In this document: piece after piece, positions 27,979 through 36,107 of the stretch
Layout: every line of letters begins with the position of its first letter
Numbering within the stretch: position 1 is the first letter of the stretch
From: Candidatus Cloacimonadota bacterium
GTDB taxonomy: Bacteria; Cloacimonadota; Cloacimonadia; Cloacimonadales; PWNZ01
Reading direction: 5' to 3'
Length of the DNA: 41,668 nucleotides
NCBI GenBank assembly: GCA_003564155.1
Contig: PWOA01000056.1
Location: 1-41,668 of the forward strand
Translations under genes and position numbers: made by a program
The notes under the pieces: generated by a model
The model's input: the letters and a program-made list of their open reading frames with translations, nothing else
The model's database searches: none
Told to the model about the DNA's origin: nothing

Positions 27979-28620
27979 TTAGGGGGTTCTCCTGGAAACG
28001 CGGAAACCAGCAGAGTGGGAGCGAGTCATAGCGTCGCCCATGCCACGACCGGAAATGTTGCAATTATTTGCACGGCTGAGCCAGTTACCGCCGCGCGCCA
28101 CACGGGTGTTACTGGTTGTAGGGCCTGTCGGATTGTTATGAACTCCTGTAGGATAATCATCTCGCATATCCCATACCAGATTAATGACATTACCGCTCAT
28201 ATCATATAAACCTAATTCATTAGGAAGCTTTGTACCCACAGGTTGACTTTGCTTGCCGTGACCTATATCTGAATTATCCTTATACCAAGCATAATCACCA
28301 AGCTGTCCTGCTTCTGTACCAGCTACATTGGTGCCGGCATAGCTATCGTCAAAAGAACCTGCATTCTGAGCAGGAATTCCACCCCTCGCTGCAAACTCCC
28401 ACTCCATCTCAGTTGGCAAACGATAACCATCAGCTTCCCAATTGCAAGATATGTTGGTATGATCATGCCAGCGTGTTTTCCAACCGGCAGGCCAATAAGC
28501 AGGATTAGTTCCCGAATCTCCATAACTATAAAGCAGGAGTTAACCCTTCTCTGATGCTTAGAAGGTTACAGTATTCGACAGCATCAAACCAAGATATACG
28601 ATAAGCAGGATGATTAAGAC
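27979..28620 (-). pseudogene. Broken FGE-sulfatase (SUMF1-like) domain gene
   Basis: The conserved C-terminal domain of formylglycine-generating-enzyme-like proteins is plain: RLPTEMEWEFAARGG, GLYDMSGNVINLVWD, RVARGGNWLSRANNC and AGFRVSRR. Upstream the reading continues in another frame (NHPAYRISWFDAVEYCN, EGLTPA) after an extra T near 28,530, which breaks the frame. At 28,620 the coding sequence stops abruptly at an IS end. The N terminus is therefore lost and the gene is dead. Many such proteins in this bacterial group are secreted and have no sulfatase partner, so the original function is open. Only 146 codons at the 3-prime end remain open. Confidence 0.85.
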
Positions 28621-28654
28621 TGAGGTGTCCTGAAATAGGTGGACTAAAAAGGAG
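28621..28654 (+). mobile_element. Solo end of an IS3-type element
   Basis: The 34 bp starting TGAGGTGTCCTGAAATAGGT are identical to the left end at 41,491-41,524, which leads into an IS3-type transposase gene. Here the transposase is missing and unrelated-looking sequence follows, although the next bases (TACTAAATG) resemble the transposase leader. The end abuts the truncated FGE gene exactly. Confidence 0.75.
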
Positions 28655-29325
28655 TACTAAATGTCCGCTAGTAATTTGAGAAGCAAGCCACAGAGGACGG
28701 TTTTTATCTTGGTGGCTCTACTTCCGTTTAAGTAAGTATGGAAACCTAATAAACAAAATAATGGAGATAATATGAATAACCTAACCGATTGGTTAAGTGA
28801 GCAATTAAGCCCGGCTATGTATCTTTATATTGACCAGATACTCCCGGAGTTTGACTTTAAGAAGATAGGTAGGGGGTGACGGAGTACCAATAACAGAAAG
28901 ATAACCGGAGAACCAGGAAGATAGCCACTGAACCACACCGAGATTAGCACAGTACCTCTGATAAGGCAGGTGTTTTGTTTATGATTACGAGAATAATGGT
29001 GAACAGAAATTTACTCACTTGTAGAGAGGCAATAGGTGTAAGTAAAGATGTTCATAGAGAAGTACTTGGTTGCAAATAGTTGAAAAACCATTTAAACATA
29101 ATGAATATTAGGAGAACTAAATATTATTTCACATGCGTTTTCAAAAATTCGTAGGTTTCTAAAATATCATTAATTTCTTGACGGGAAAAGATTTCTGAAA
29201 CAATGAACTAATTGCATAAAATGTAATTGAAATATGCCTATTAAAGTGAGGAAAGGATTATATAACGGCAAAATTGGAAAAAGAGCATAGTATTAGAAGT
29301 TGGTATTGATGTTTAGGAGTTTGAT
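28655..29325. other. Gene-poor stretch upstream of the nuclease-channel operon
   Basis: Apart from a 35-aa ORF (28,772-28,879), I see only short, broken open stretches: a 32-codon frame at 28,981 on the plus strand, and on the minus strand a frame ending near 29,123 that reads SRQEINDILETYEFLKTH before its stop. These look like gene remnants. The last 100 bp presumably hold the promoter of the operon, but I cannot point to convincing boxes. Confidence 0.5.
28772..28879 (+). CDS. Short ORF, possible gene remnant (35 aa)
   Basis: It starts MNNLTDWLSEQLSPAMYLY and ends at TGA after KKIGRG. GGAG lies 6 nt before the ATG, so it starts like a real gene. The abrupt end and the degenerate sequence after it suggest the 5-prime fragment of a longer gene. 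I do not recognise the family. Confidence 0.35.
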   Translation: MNNLTDWLSEQLSPAMYLYIDQILPEFDFKKIGRG

Positions 29326-30321
29326 ATGGCAACAGAAATTAAAACTTGGGAAATTTTAAATGATAAGATGTTTTTAGTTAATTCAACTCTTTCAGAAAAT
29401 CAGAGAAAAGAAAGGGAAGACTTGGAGAAATGGATCAAAACTAATCAAGCTATTCTTGGGGACAACATTTTTATAATAGGTGAGCAGGTACAAACAAAAT
29501 CGGGATATTTAGATTTCCTTGGAATCGACACTTCGGGGAATACGGTAATTGTTGAGTTGAAGAGAGATAAACTGCCGAGAGAGGTTATTACTCAAGCGAT
29601 CGATTACGCTTCGGATGTAGCTTCTTGGGATGTTGAAAAGCTGAGTAGTATCTGTTTGAATTACAGAAAAGTGAGTTTGGAAGATTATATGAGCGATGCT
29701 TTCAATGATCCAAACATTGAAGATCTGGTAATCAACAACTCACAAAGGATTTTGGTAGTGGGGTTTGGAATAGACGAATCGACTAACAGGATGATCGAAT
29801 ATCTTTCCGACAACTTTAATATGGGTATCAACGCTGTAGTATTGAGCTATTCCAAGACATCAGCAGGGAGTGAAATAGTCTCCCGAACGGTAATTATTCC
29901 GGAAGAAGTAGAAAAGTCAAAAGCCAATAGAGGACAGTTTGTCATCCAAATGTCCGACGAAATTGAAGACTATCCTGAAGATAAACTAAAAGAACTCCTC
30001 AAAAAATATCTCCTAACACCTAAGCATTCATCTCGCAGGCTGAAAGATTATTTACTGCCTGCTTTACTGAAGAAGAAAACTATGACCAGAGATCAGTTAC
30101 GTAAAGAGTTTGTAAAGGGAAAGGAAGCTAAAGATGAAAGTCAAGCCGGATATTTTATCGCAATACTGTCTAAAGAGTTCCGATACGCAATGCAGGGTTA
30201 TCTGAGGCAAATAATTGATTATGGCTATCCGGACAATCTATATGGCAGTTTTACAATCAAGGATGAATATGCTGAATTGGTCAAAGAGGTTTTAGAGGAG
30301 ATAAAAACTGATGCGGAATAA
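29326..30321 (+). CDS. NucS/DUF91-like PD-(D/E)XK nuclease
   Basis: The product is 331 aa. The N-terminal third carries the nuclease core: QTKSGYLDFLGID (Asp63), then TVIVELKRDK (Glu77, Lys79) and REVITQAIDYASDVASW (about 85-101), the pattern of NucS/DUF91 and related endonucleases. The C-terminal half (about 200-331) is mostly helical and charged, with a helical KELLKKYLLTPKHSSRRLKDYLL segment; I do not recognise it. It could bind DNA or a partner. AGGAG lies 7 nt before the ATG. It is the first gene of a tight plus-strand unit, with the channel gene 21 nt downstream. Mismatch-repair NucS is mostly known from Actinobacteria and archaea; homologues of this kind elsewhere are common in accessory DNA. 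Confidence 0.85.
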   Translation: MATEIKTWEILNDKMFLVNSTLSENQRKEREDLEKWIKTNQAILGDNIFIIGEQVQTKSGYLDFLGIDTSGNTVIVELKRDKLPREVITQAIDYASDVASWDVEKLSSICLNYRKVSLEDYMSDAFNDPNIEDLVINNSQRILVVGFGIDESTNRMIEYLSDNFNMGINAVVLSYSKTSAGSEIVSRTVIIPEEVEKSKANRGQFVIQMSDEIEDYPEDKLKELLKKYLLTPKHSSRRLKDYLLPALLKKKTMTRDQLRKEFVKGKEAKDESQAGYFIAILSKEFRYAMQGYLRQIIDYGYPDNLYGSFTIKDEYAELVKEVLEEIKTDAE

Positions 30322-30342
30322 AAACTATGTAAGGGGAAAATC

Positions 30343-31080
30343 GTGAAGATAAAAGAGAAGATACGATCACTTCTCGATAGAAATGATACTAAGCTAGGTC
30401 GAATCTTTGACCTTTCAATTCAGAGTCTGATAGTTATTTCGATAGTGAGTTTTACAATAGAAACTCTACCTAATCTAAATGATAAAATGACAAGTTTTCT
30501 GTCGTATACTGAAGTAGTTGTAGTATTGATATTTACGGCTGAGTATTTGCTTAGATTATATGTTTCAGACAAAAAAATGTCATGTATTTTTAGTTTTTAT
30601 GGGATGGTGGATTTATTCGCAATATTACCTTTCTATATAGCTTCAGGAATTGACCTAAGGTCTATAAGGATATTTAGGTTGTTTCGCCTTTTCAGAACAT
30701 TTAAAATCTTAAGGTATAATCAAGCCATTGATCGGTTCCGGGAAGCCTTCATCTCGATAAAAGCTGAATTGTTATTATTTACTACAGCAATCTTGTTTTT
30801 ATTATATTTTGCCTCTGTTGGAATTTACTACTTTGAAAATGAAGCTCAACCGGAAACTTTTTCATCAGTGTTACACTGTCTTTGGTGGGCAGTTTCAACT
30901 TTAACCACTGTTGGATATGGTGATTTATATCCCATAACAATTGGTGGTAAGGTTTTTACATCAATCATAGTTTTAATCGGGTTAGGAATAGTAGCAGTAC
31001 CAACCGGATTATTGGCCTCAGCTTTGTCGAAAGGCGTTAAAGAGTGTGGAGATAAATCTAGCAAAATTCAACAACTATAA
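30343..31080 (+). CDS. Voltage-gated potassium channel subunit
   Basis: The product is a 245-aa, six-helix ion transport protein. S1-S3 lie at about 24-40, 55-72 and 84-101. The S4 voltage sensor has Arg every third residue (Arg106, 109, 112, 115, 118) then Lys121. S5 is at about 142-164. The pore carries the K+ filter TTVGYGD (188-194), and S6 (205-228) has an AVPTG bend. It should form a tetrameric K+ channel in the inner membrane. The start is a GTG with AAGGGG upstream; no ATG fits. It sits between two nuclease genes (gaps 21 and 37 nt), an unusual setting that suggests either a defence effector or a passenger gene. Confidence 0.92.
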   Translation: MKIKEKIRSLLDRNDTKLGRIFDLSIQSLIVISIVSFTIETLPNLNDKMTSFLSYTEVVVVLIFTAEYLLRLYVSDKKMSCIFSFYGMVDLFAILPFYIASGIDLRSIRIFRLFRLFRTFKILRYNQAIDRFREAFISIKAELLLFTTAILFLLYFASVGIYYFENEAQPETFSSVLHCLWWAVSTLTTVGYGDLYPITIGGKVFTSIIVLIGLGIVAVPTGLLASALSKGVKECGDKSSKIQQL

Positions 31081-31117
31081 AGCAGTTTAACAATACAGGA
31101 AACTACGGAGGAAGCAA

Positions 31118-32977
31118 ATGAAATTACAGAAGATATTAAATAACCTTAATGCATTTGAGAAATATTCCTTTCTTAAGATCATTGATAACCTTATTGAAGA
31201 CTCACCTAAGAACATTGATGAAATAAACGAGATATTGAGTGAGTCAGATGAACCAGATAAACTGAAATCCATGGATATCATTAACATAACAAAAGTATTC
31301 AAATTATTAGAAGAAGAGTATAGTCAATATCTTGCGGAAGTGATTGCTAGGCCAAATTCTCAGCTTGATCTGGTTACAGACATAATTATTAGAGATGGTA
31401 ATTGTATTATGAAATACGACTGGTTTGCAAATCTCTATGAGAAGATTATAAAAGAGTTTGAAAGGAAACGCAACAGTTTTTGTAATGACTTCTTCAGACA
31501 AGACAAAGAATCTGAGGATGCAAGATCTCGAGATTATATGATATACAAATCTTGTTTAGATACAGCTTACAACAATGATGTAGCTAATAACCAAGATAAA
31601 AAAATTACTACTGATGAACACTCAATTCTTGTAACACTGTCTCAAAAGCTTGCGCTTTCACAAGAAGAAGTGAAGCTCATAAAATATATGACGATACCTT
31701 TGGAAAAACAACCAATAGAAGAGGTGATTAATGAGTTAAAAAAAGCCGGTATTGCTTTCTATTCGAAAAAGCTAAACACAGTCTATATTGCTGATGAATT
31801 GGTCAGGATTTTGAGAAAAATTCGTGGTAAGGAAATTGCAGACAAATTTTTCAGAAGGATATTAAAAACCCTTAGCCCGGCACAAATAAGGAGAATATGC
31901 AAGAACCACAATCTTCAGTGGAAAGACCATAGTAAAGAAGAGATGATAAAAATGATAATCGATAATGGAATATCCTTTAAAAATGCGATGACAGATGATA
32001 TCCACTCTAATAATATGACTTTGACTGACAGGAAAAAGTTTATTAATGACCTGAGTGAAAAGAACCTAAAAATCGGGAAATCTGTCAAAGGAGTTACATT
32101 GTCAGATAAGTTAGACAGCTTGATTAAGTACTTTGAAGCAATTGAAAATGATGAAAAAGTCAGTATCTCCTTTGATGGTTACGATAAACTTTTAAGAGAA
32201 CTAAGTGAGTACAGCAAGGGTCTAAATCAGATTATTCGTGAAGAATTTGAGCTACAGGATAACAATGTTCTAAATAGCAACTATTTGATAAATTATAATA
32301 TAAAACCACGTGATGTACTGGATGTTGTTTCCGATGATGTACTTCAAGAATTTTGTGTTCATAAAGGTGTTAAGTCAAGAGGGAATATTGTCAGAAATAT
32401 CCTTGATGCTTACACTGATTGTGAAAACGTGTATTTAGAGAACTATGAATACATAGGTAAAAGAGACCTCAATACTTTGAAAAGCAACGGACTTAGCCTT
32501 ACCGAAGCTGAATTAGGGATATTATTCGAGAACCTGACAAAGAACATATTTATTACCCTCGGTTTCAATGTTGATGAAAAGTTAAGGATAGAGATGAATT
32601 CAACGAAAGATAAGATAGATATAGTCATTAACCTCGGTAAACAAGATGTTATCATTGTTGAATGTAAAACTGTTAAAGAGAAGGGTTATAATAAATTCAG
32701 TTCCGTATCAAAACAGATGAAATCTTATGTAACTCTTGTTGGCAGAAACAACTATAGGGTAGCTAAGGTTTTATTGGTAGCTCCCGAATTTTCTGATGAA
32801 TTTGTTAGTGATTGTAGGCTGGATTACGACCTGAACCTCTCGTTGATTAAAGCATCATCTCTCTATAAGATAATGGAGTGCTTCAAAGATTCTAAGCTGA
32901 AAGAGTTTCCTGTTAACTTGTTCAAAAAAGATGTTCTTATAAACGAAGATAATATCTTGAAAGCTATTGGCAAATAA
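31118..32977 (+). CDS. Large SAP-like and PD-(D/E)XK nuclease protein
   Basis: The product is 619 aa. The first 250 residues are helical and acidic and not recognised. Two stretches look like SAP-type DNA-binding helices: LSPAQIRRICKNHNLQWKDHSKEEMIKMI (about 252-282) and VLQEFCVHKGVKSRGNIVRNIL (about 408-430). The C-terminal third is a restriction-endonuclease fold: LFENLTKNIFITLGF with Glu471, DKIDIVI with Asp498/Asp501, and VIIVECKTVKEKGY with Glu515 and Lys517. All active-site positions are therefore present. GGAGG precedes the ATG. The stop TAA lies inside an IS21-like terminus, so the last residues (about IGK) may come from the mobile element and the C terminus may be slightly altered. 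Confidence 0.85.
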   Translation: MKLQKILNNLNAFEKYSFLKIIDNLIEDSPKNIDEINEILSESDEPDKLKSMDIINITKVFKLLEEEYSQYLAEVIARPNSQLDLVTDIIIRDGNCIMKYDWFANLYEKIIKEFERKRNSFCNDFFRQDKESEDARSRDYMIYKSCLDTAYNNDVANNQDKKITTDEHSILVTLSQKLALSQEEVKLIKYMTIPLEKQPIEEVINELKKAGIAFYSKKLNTVYIADELVRILRKIRGKEIADKFFRRILKTLSPAQIRRICKNHNLQWKDHSKEEMIKMIIDNGISFKNAMTDDIHSNNMTLTDRKKFINDLSEKNLKIGKSVKGVTLSDKLDSLIKYFEAIENDEKVSISFDGYDKLLRELSEYSKGLNQIIREEFELQDNNVLNSNYLINYNIKPRDVLDVVSDDVLQEFCVHKGVKSRGNIVRNILDAYTDCENVYLENYEYIGKRDLNTLKSNGLSLTEAELGILFENLTKNIFITLGFNVDEKLRIEMNSTKDKIDIVINLGKQDVIIVECKTVKEKGYNKFSSVSKQMKSYVTLVGRNNYRVAKVLLVAPEFSDEFVSDCRLDYDLNLSLIKASSLYKIMECFKDSKLKEFPVNLFKKDVLINEDNILKAIGK

Positions 32978-33142
32978 AGTGCACCAATATTTGAGTTGAA
33001 AATAATGCCTCCAGTTTCATACTTGGAGGCCACCTTGAAAGGAGTAATAATGTCTAATCTATCTCATACCAAAACAAGGGTAAAATACAGAACACATCTG
33101 TTAGGAGTTATTAAAACTCTCGGGTACAGTGTAAAAAAGTAA
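32969..33142 (+). mobile_element. IS21-like left end with a degenerate start region
   Basis: GGCAAATAAAGTGCACCA (32969-32986) is matched in inverted orientation at 33,560-33,578. It is followed by TTGGAGGCCACCTTGAAAGG and an ATG at 33,050, like the istA leader at 33,491 on the other strand. The ORF reads MSNLSHTKTRVKYRTHLLGV and stops after 30 codons, so no transposase survives. The terminus supplies the stop codon of the 619-aa protein. Confidence 0.55.
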
Positions 33143-33236
33143 ACAGAGCTGACGATAATAGACCCCTATGTGACAAGAAATGTTGATATGATATGCTCCA
33201 GATTATAAAGGTGTTGAGTTCGGATTAACTAAAGCT

Positions 33237-33360
33237 GTATAATCTTCTTTTCTATTTCACCGGGCTAGCCGTTTATTGCACTAACGACCTGCTTTCTGTC
33301 TCTGTTTTGCCGGCTAAAGCCAGCGATCCGACCGGCTGAAGCCAGTGATCCGGAAACTAA
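33237..33360. repeat. Dispersed repeat, copy 2, with tandem 22-bp units
   Basis: It matches 27,465-27,567. The difference is that the final unit is doubled: CCGGCTAAAGCCAGCGATCC, then a second unit with GCTGAAGCC and AGTGATCC. The copy lies between two inward-facing IS21-like ends. Confidence 0.7.
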
Positions 33361-33580
33361 GGTATTTTATATCTGCTACTGTTATATTCTCTCATCGGAT
33401 TACTGACAGTTCTCCGGTTTATTTTCAACTGCTTGGCTATAGCTCGCTTGCTGTAACCATTTGACTCTAATGCTTTCACTTGGTTATACATTACTGCTCC
33501 TTTCAATTTGAGCCTCCAAATCTCTAAGATTTAGAGACAATATTATCAGCCTATAAAGTGGTGCACTTTATTTTGCCGAG
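33357..33580 (-). mobile_element. IS21-like end with istA N-terminal fragment
   Basis: From an ATG at 33,491 the minus strand reads YNQVKALESNGYSKRAIAKQ and INRRTVS, the helix-turn-helix start of IS21-type IstA transposases, with AAAGGAG just upstream. The match to IstA ends near residue 30 and the frame stops after 44 codons, so nearly all of the transposase is gone. The outer end contains the inverted copy of the terminus at 32,969. The break falls in a GTCAGTAATCCGAT stretch that also occurs, inverted, near 27,440. Confidence 0.75.
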
Positions 33581-33603
33581 TATGGAGCACTTTTCATTGC
33601 CAT

Positions 33604-34364
33604 CTACAAATGGGTTTCAATAGCTATTCTTCTTCCGTTTAGAGCTTGTAAGATTTCCAAAGATGATTTCAATGCCAGACGATGTGATAAACGAATATTA
33701 CCGACCATTGAACTCATAAGTATTTCAACCTTGTTCTTTAAAGGGCCATAAACCTTTTTCTTGATTGTATCCTCATCGTAGAAAATGTCATTGGCAATGA
33801 TAGTTAACAAGTTCATGCCGGATTTACCAAAGAGGTCTGTTAAGTTGCTGCTTAACTTTATTTCTGCACTTTGTAGTATCCCGTGAATTGATTGCCTGAT
33901 TCTGGTCGATGATTTCACGACACTTTTTCTGGTACGGGCTAAAAGCCGTGAATCCCTGATTTGTTTACAAGGGATAAAGCTTGACTTTAATAGATGGAAT
34001 CTCGTAACATACGCGATCCATTTGCTGTCTGGCTTGTCAGTCTTTTGGCCGGGGATGTTCTTGATGTGGCGAGCATTATACAAAAGTACTTCATTATAGC
34101 CTTCAAATATGTTGTGTACAGGATGCCAATATTTCACGGTACTCTCCATACCTACAACGGTACATTGATTACTCATTAACCATTCTTTCATCTGTTGTAA
34201 GTCATTCTTAATTGTACTATATTCCCGATATTCCTCATTAAGTGTACCATCAGTTAATTGCTTTAGTAGTGTAACGTTTGCTGTATCTCGATGAATGTCA
34301 ATGCTGCACAAATTGGGTTGACAATATCAAGCTTATTGTGTTCCTTGACTCCACTTGTTTTCAT
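33604..34364 (-). pseudogene. IS110-family transposase remnant
   Basis: The N-terminal DEDD domain is clear: IDIHRDTANVTLL, VVGMESTVKYWHPV, NARHIKNIPGQKTDKPDSKWIA and SSTRIRQSIHGILQ. The true start is probably the ATG at 34,364 (MKTSGVKEHNKLDIVNPICA, with AAAGGAG upstream). A missing base near 34,308 shifts the frame into IDIHRD. The reading ends at TAG (33,604), about 235 codons into the main frame, so the C-terminal transposase_20 domain with its catalytic Ser is absent. An IS21-like end begins about 25 bp further, which likely removed the remainder. The gene cannot be active. Confidence 0.88.
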
Positions 34365-34481
34365 AGGCCTCTCTCCTTTGATTTGTTGTCTTGAGACGCC
34401 CATGATATTCGAAAAAAAAGCAACCATTTTTCTTCCTTGGTTGTGAAAACTCGTTTTCATAAGTGTTTAGTCGGCAACATG

Positions 34482-34520
34482 CTGCCAAAAAAAAGCATGA
34501 ATATTTTTGATAAGGTACTA
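34482..34520 (-). repeat. Partial modular hairpin repeat, inverted copy
   Basis: The minus strand reads TAGTACCTTATCAAAAATAT and ends GGCAG, nearly identical to 153-190. Only this first block is present; the hairpin cassette and the end block are missing. It lies just upstream of the IS110 remnant. Confidence 0.75.
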
Positions 34521-34711
34521 ATCTGAACAAGCCGGAAGTAAATAAGTCCTCGCACACTGATTGCACCCCGGTTAAATAAAAAAGAGATTTAACGGGGCAG
34601 GAACATTGACACGAAGTGGAAATAGTGAATAGGGATTAGGGAAAAAGAGAAACCGTCTTCCGCAGATTTCGCGGATAATGCAGGGGTAAGAAAAAGAGGG
34701 AGGAAAAGATT

Positions 34712-34903
34712 ATGGAAACAAAACCAAATGACAATGAGAAAAAGAAGTCAGGATTCAAGACCGGTACAGGTATTGCTGTTGGTATAGCGATCGGAGCTGC
34801 TATTGGTGTTGCTCTTGGTAACCTTGCTGTCGGAATTGGCGTTGGTATACCTTTAGGTATTGTTTTTGAAAGTTGTTCAAAGAATCGGCAGAAAAAAAAA
34901 TAA
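34712..34903 (+). CDS. Small glycine-zipper membrane protein
   Basis: The product is 63 aa. A charged N terminus (METKPNDNEKKKSG) is followed by a hydrophobic, Gly-rich stretch at about 17-52 with GxxxG-type spacing (TGIAVGIAIGAAIGVALG, then GIGVGIPLGIVF) and a basic tail NRQKKK. Such glycine-zipper peptides pack tightly in membranes and occur as phage-related, toxin-like or structural peptides. GGGAGG lies about 8 nt before the ATG. It is monocistronic, with a gene-free stretch after it. No function can be assigned. Confidence 0.65.
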   Translation: METKPNDNEKKKSGFKTGTGIAVGIAIGAAIGVALGNLAVGIGVGIPLGIVFESCSKNRQKKK

Positions 34904-35178
34904 AGAGATGAATGTGATAGAGTTCTGATAGAATTGATTTGTATCCACTAATGAACACTAATGGGCACGAATTAGTTTAACGATATGGAGATATGCGAAA
35001 ATCCGATTTAGACGTTAAATTAATTGGCCGGATTGGCCGTTGAATCAATGAATATTGGCTTAGAGACAAAAGGAAGCACTGAAAAGAAGAGATTAAAGCC
35101 ACCGAGAACACCGAGAGGTTTAGTCTACGGCTTTCACGGATTGGACAGGTTGCGGCAGGGAACAGTTAACAGTGAAGA

Positions 35179-35202
35179 AGAGTTGAGAGTTGAGAGTTTA
35201 GA
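35179..35202. repeat. Heptamer repeat, copy 2
   Basis: The sequence runs AGAGTTG AGAGTTG AGAGTTT AGA, a 7-nt period like the runs at 27,622 and 40,781. Confidence 0.55.
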
Positions 35203-35227
35203 AAAAGAATGGAAGGGAAAAGTAATT

Positions 35228-35410
35228 TAGTACCTTATCCATAATCTTCGTGCTTTATTTGGCAGAATATTTCAAAATAACCAGACCAAGATGGTCTGGA
35301 GACTTTTAATCAAAGGCTGAAAGCCATTGATACATTGAATGTATCAAGCTCATCCCTGAGCTTGACCAATGTCTCAAGAGCATCCTTGCTCTTGTTTTGG
35401 TTCCGGCTTG
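35228..35410 (+). repeat. Modular hairpin repeat, copy 2
   Basis: It starts with the TAGTACCTTATCC to GGCAGAATATT block and ends with TTTTGGTTCCGGCTTG. Between them are five stem-loops in a row: CCAGACC/GGTCTGG (35281-35299), GGCT/AGCC (35315-35325), TTGATACAT/ATGTATCAA (35327-35347), AAGCTCA/TGAGCTT (35346-35363) and CAAGAGC/GCTCTTG (35375-35394). The same five stems recur at 40,895-41,011. Confidence 0.85.
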
Positions 35411-35486
35411 TTCGGGTTAGGGTTTTGTAGATATTGCTTGACTTAATACCGCTATGTTGACAAATTGTCCACTTAGAGGTAGTGAT

Positions 35487-36107
35487 ATGATAAAAGAATT
35501 AATGAATATAAGGATACAGCCTTTTGACCATCAGTACCTGACAAGTTTGCTGAATGGTTACCGGTATCCGAGAAATAAGATAGCAAAAATGATTGCTTCA
35601 GGAGAGATAGTTCAATTGAAGCGGGGCTTATACGTGTTGGGAGAGAAGTATCAAAAGAACTATATACCCGAGCTTGCTGCCAATCTGCTGTATGGTCCTT
35701 CATATATCTCGACCGATTATGCATTGAGATATTATTCGATGATACCTGAAAGAGTTTTTAGCTTTACTTCAGTTACCACTTCAAGAAAGAAGATATACCA
35801 TACTCCAGTCGGGTCTTTCTTTTACCAGCAATTAAAGCCTGAATATTACAATACAGGTTATGTTTTCCGCTCAGCTGATAATCTGCAATACCTCATTGCT
35901 ACCGCTGAAAAAGCCCTCTGTGATAAGCTCTATTTTCTGAAAAGCCAAGAAGGTATAGAGGCTTTAGAGCAACTTTTGTACGAAGATTTACGCATAGAAC
36001 CGGAGACGATAAAGAGCCTCAGAAAGACTTATGTGAAAGAATTTGCTAAAAGGGGCGGAAATAAGAATATAAATCTGCTATATGAACTGGTGAGGGAGAA
36101 GATATGA
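35487..36107 (+). CDS. AbiEi-type antitoxin/transcriptional regulator
   Basis: The product is 206 aa of the AbiEi family, the antitoxin of type IV toxin-antitoxin AbiE systems. The N-terminal winged-helix part covers FDHQYLTSLLNGYRYPRNKIAKMIASGEIVQLKRGLYVLG (about 13-52). Then come PSYISTDYALRYYSMIPERV (about 71-90), the AbiEi core, and TAEKALCDKLYFL (about 140-152). In studied systems the protein binds and represses its own promoter and blocks the toxin. I chose the ATG at 35487, with AGAGGT upstream; the frame is open further. The stop overlaps the toxin start as ATGA. Confidence 0.85.
   Translation: MIKELMNIRIQPFDHQYLTSLLNGYRYPRNKIAKMIASGEIVQLKRGLYVLGEKYQKNYIPELAANLLYGPSYISTDYALRYYSMIPERVFSFTSVTTSRKKIYHTPVGSFFYQQLKPEYYNTGYVFRSADNLQYLIATAEKALCDKLYFLKSQEGIEALEQLLYEDLRIEPETIKSLRKTYVKEFAKRGGNKNINLLYELVREKI

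Larger units (their letters stand above)
34904..35486. other. Gene-free stretch before the abiE-like pair
   Basis: An ORF at 35,024-35,230 has no ribosome-binding site and its sequence looks like the dispersed repeats of the island, so I do not treat it as a gene. The stretch holds a heptamer repeat and the second complete modular hairpin repeat. Confidence 0.55.

Noticed and set aside
29326-32977. Restriction-modification system
   Set aside because: No methyltransferase gene (no SAM-binding FxGxG with DPPY/NPPY or PCQ motif) is present in the operon or nearby, so the two nucleases are not a classical R-M pair.
35024-35230. 68-aa ORF in the repeat-rich gap
   Set aside because: No ribosome-binding site, poor protein-like composition, and the 3-prime part is a heptamer repeat.
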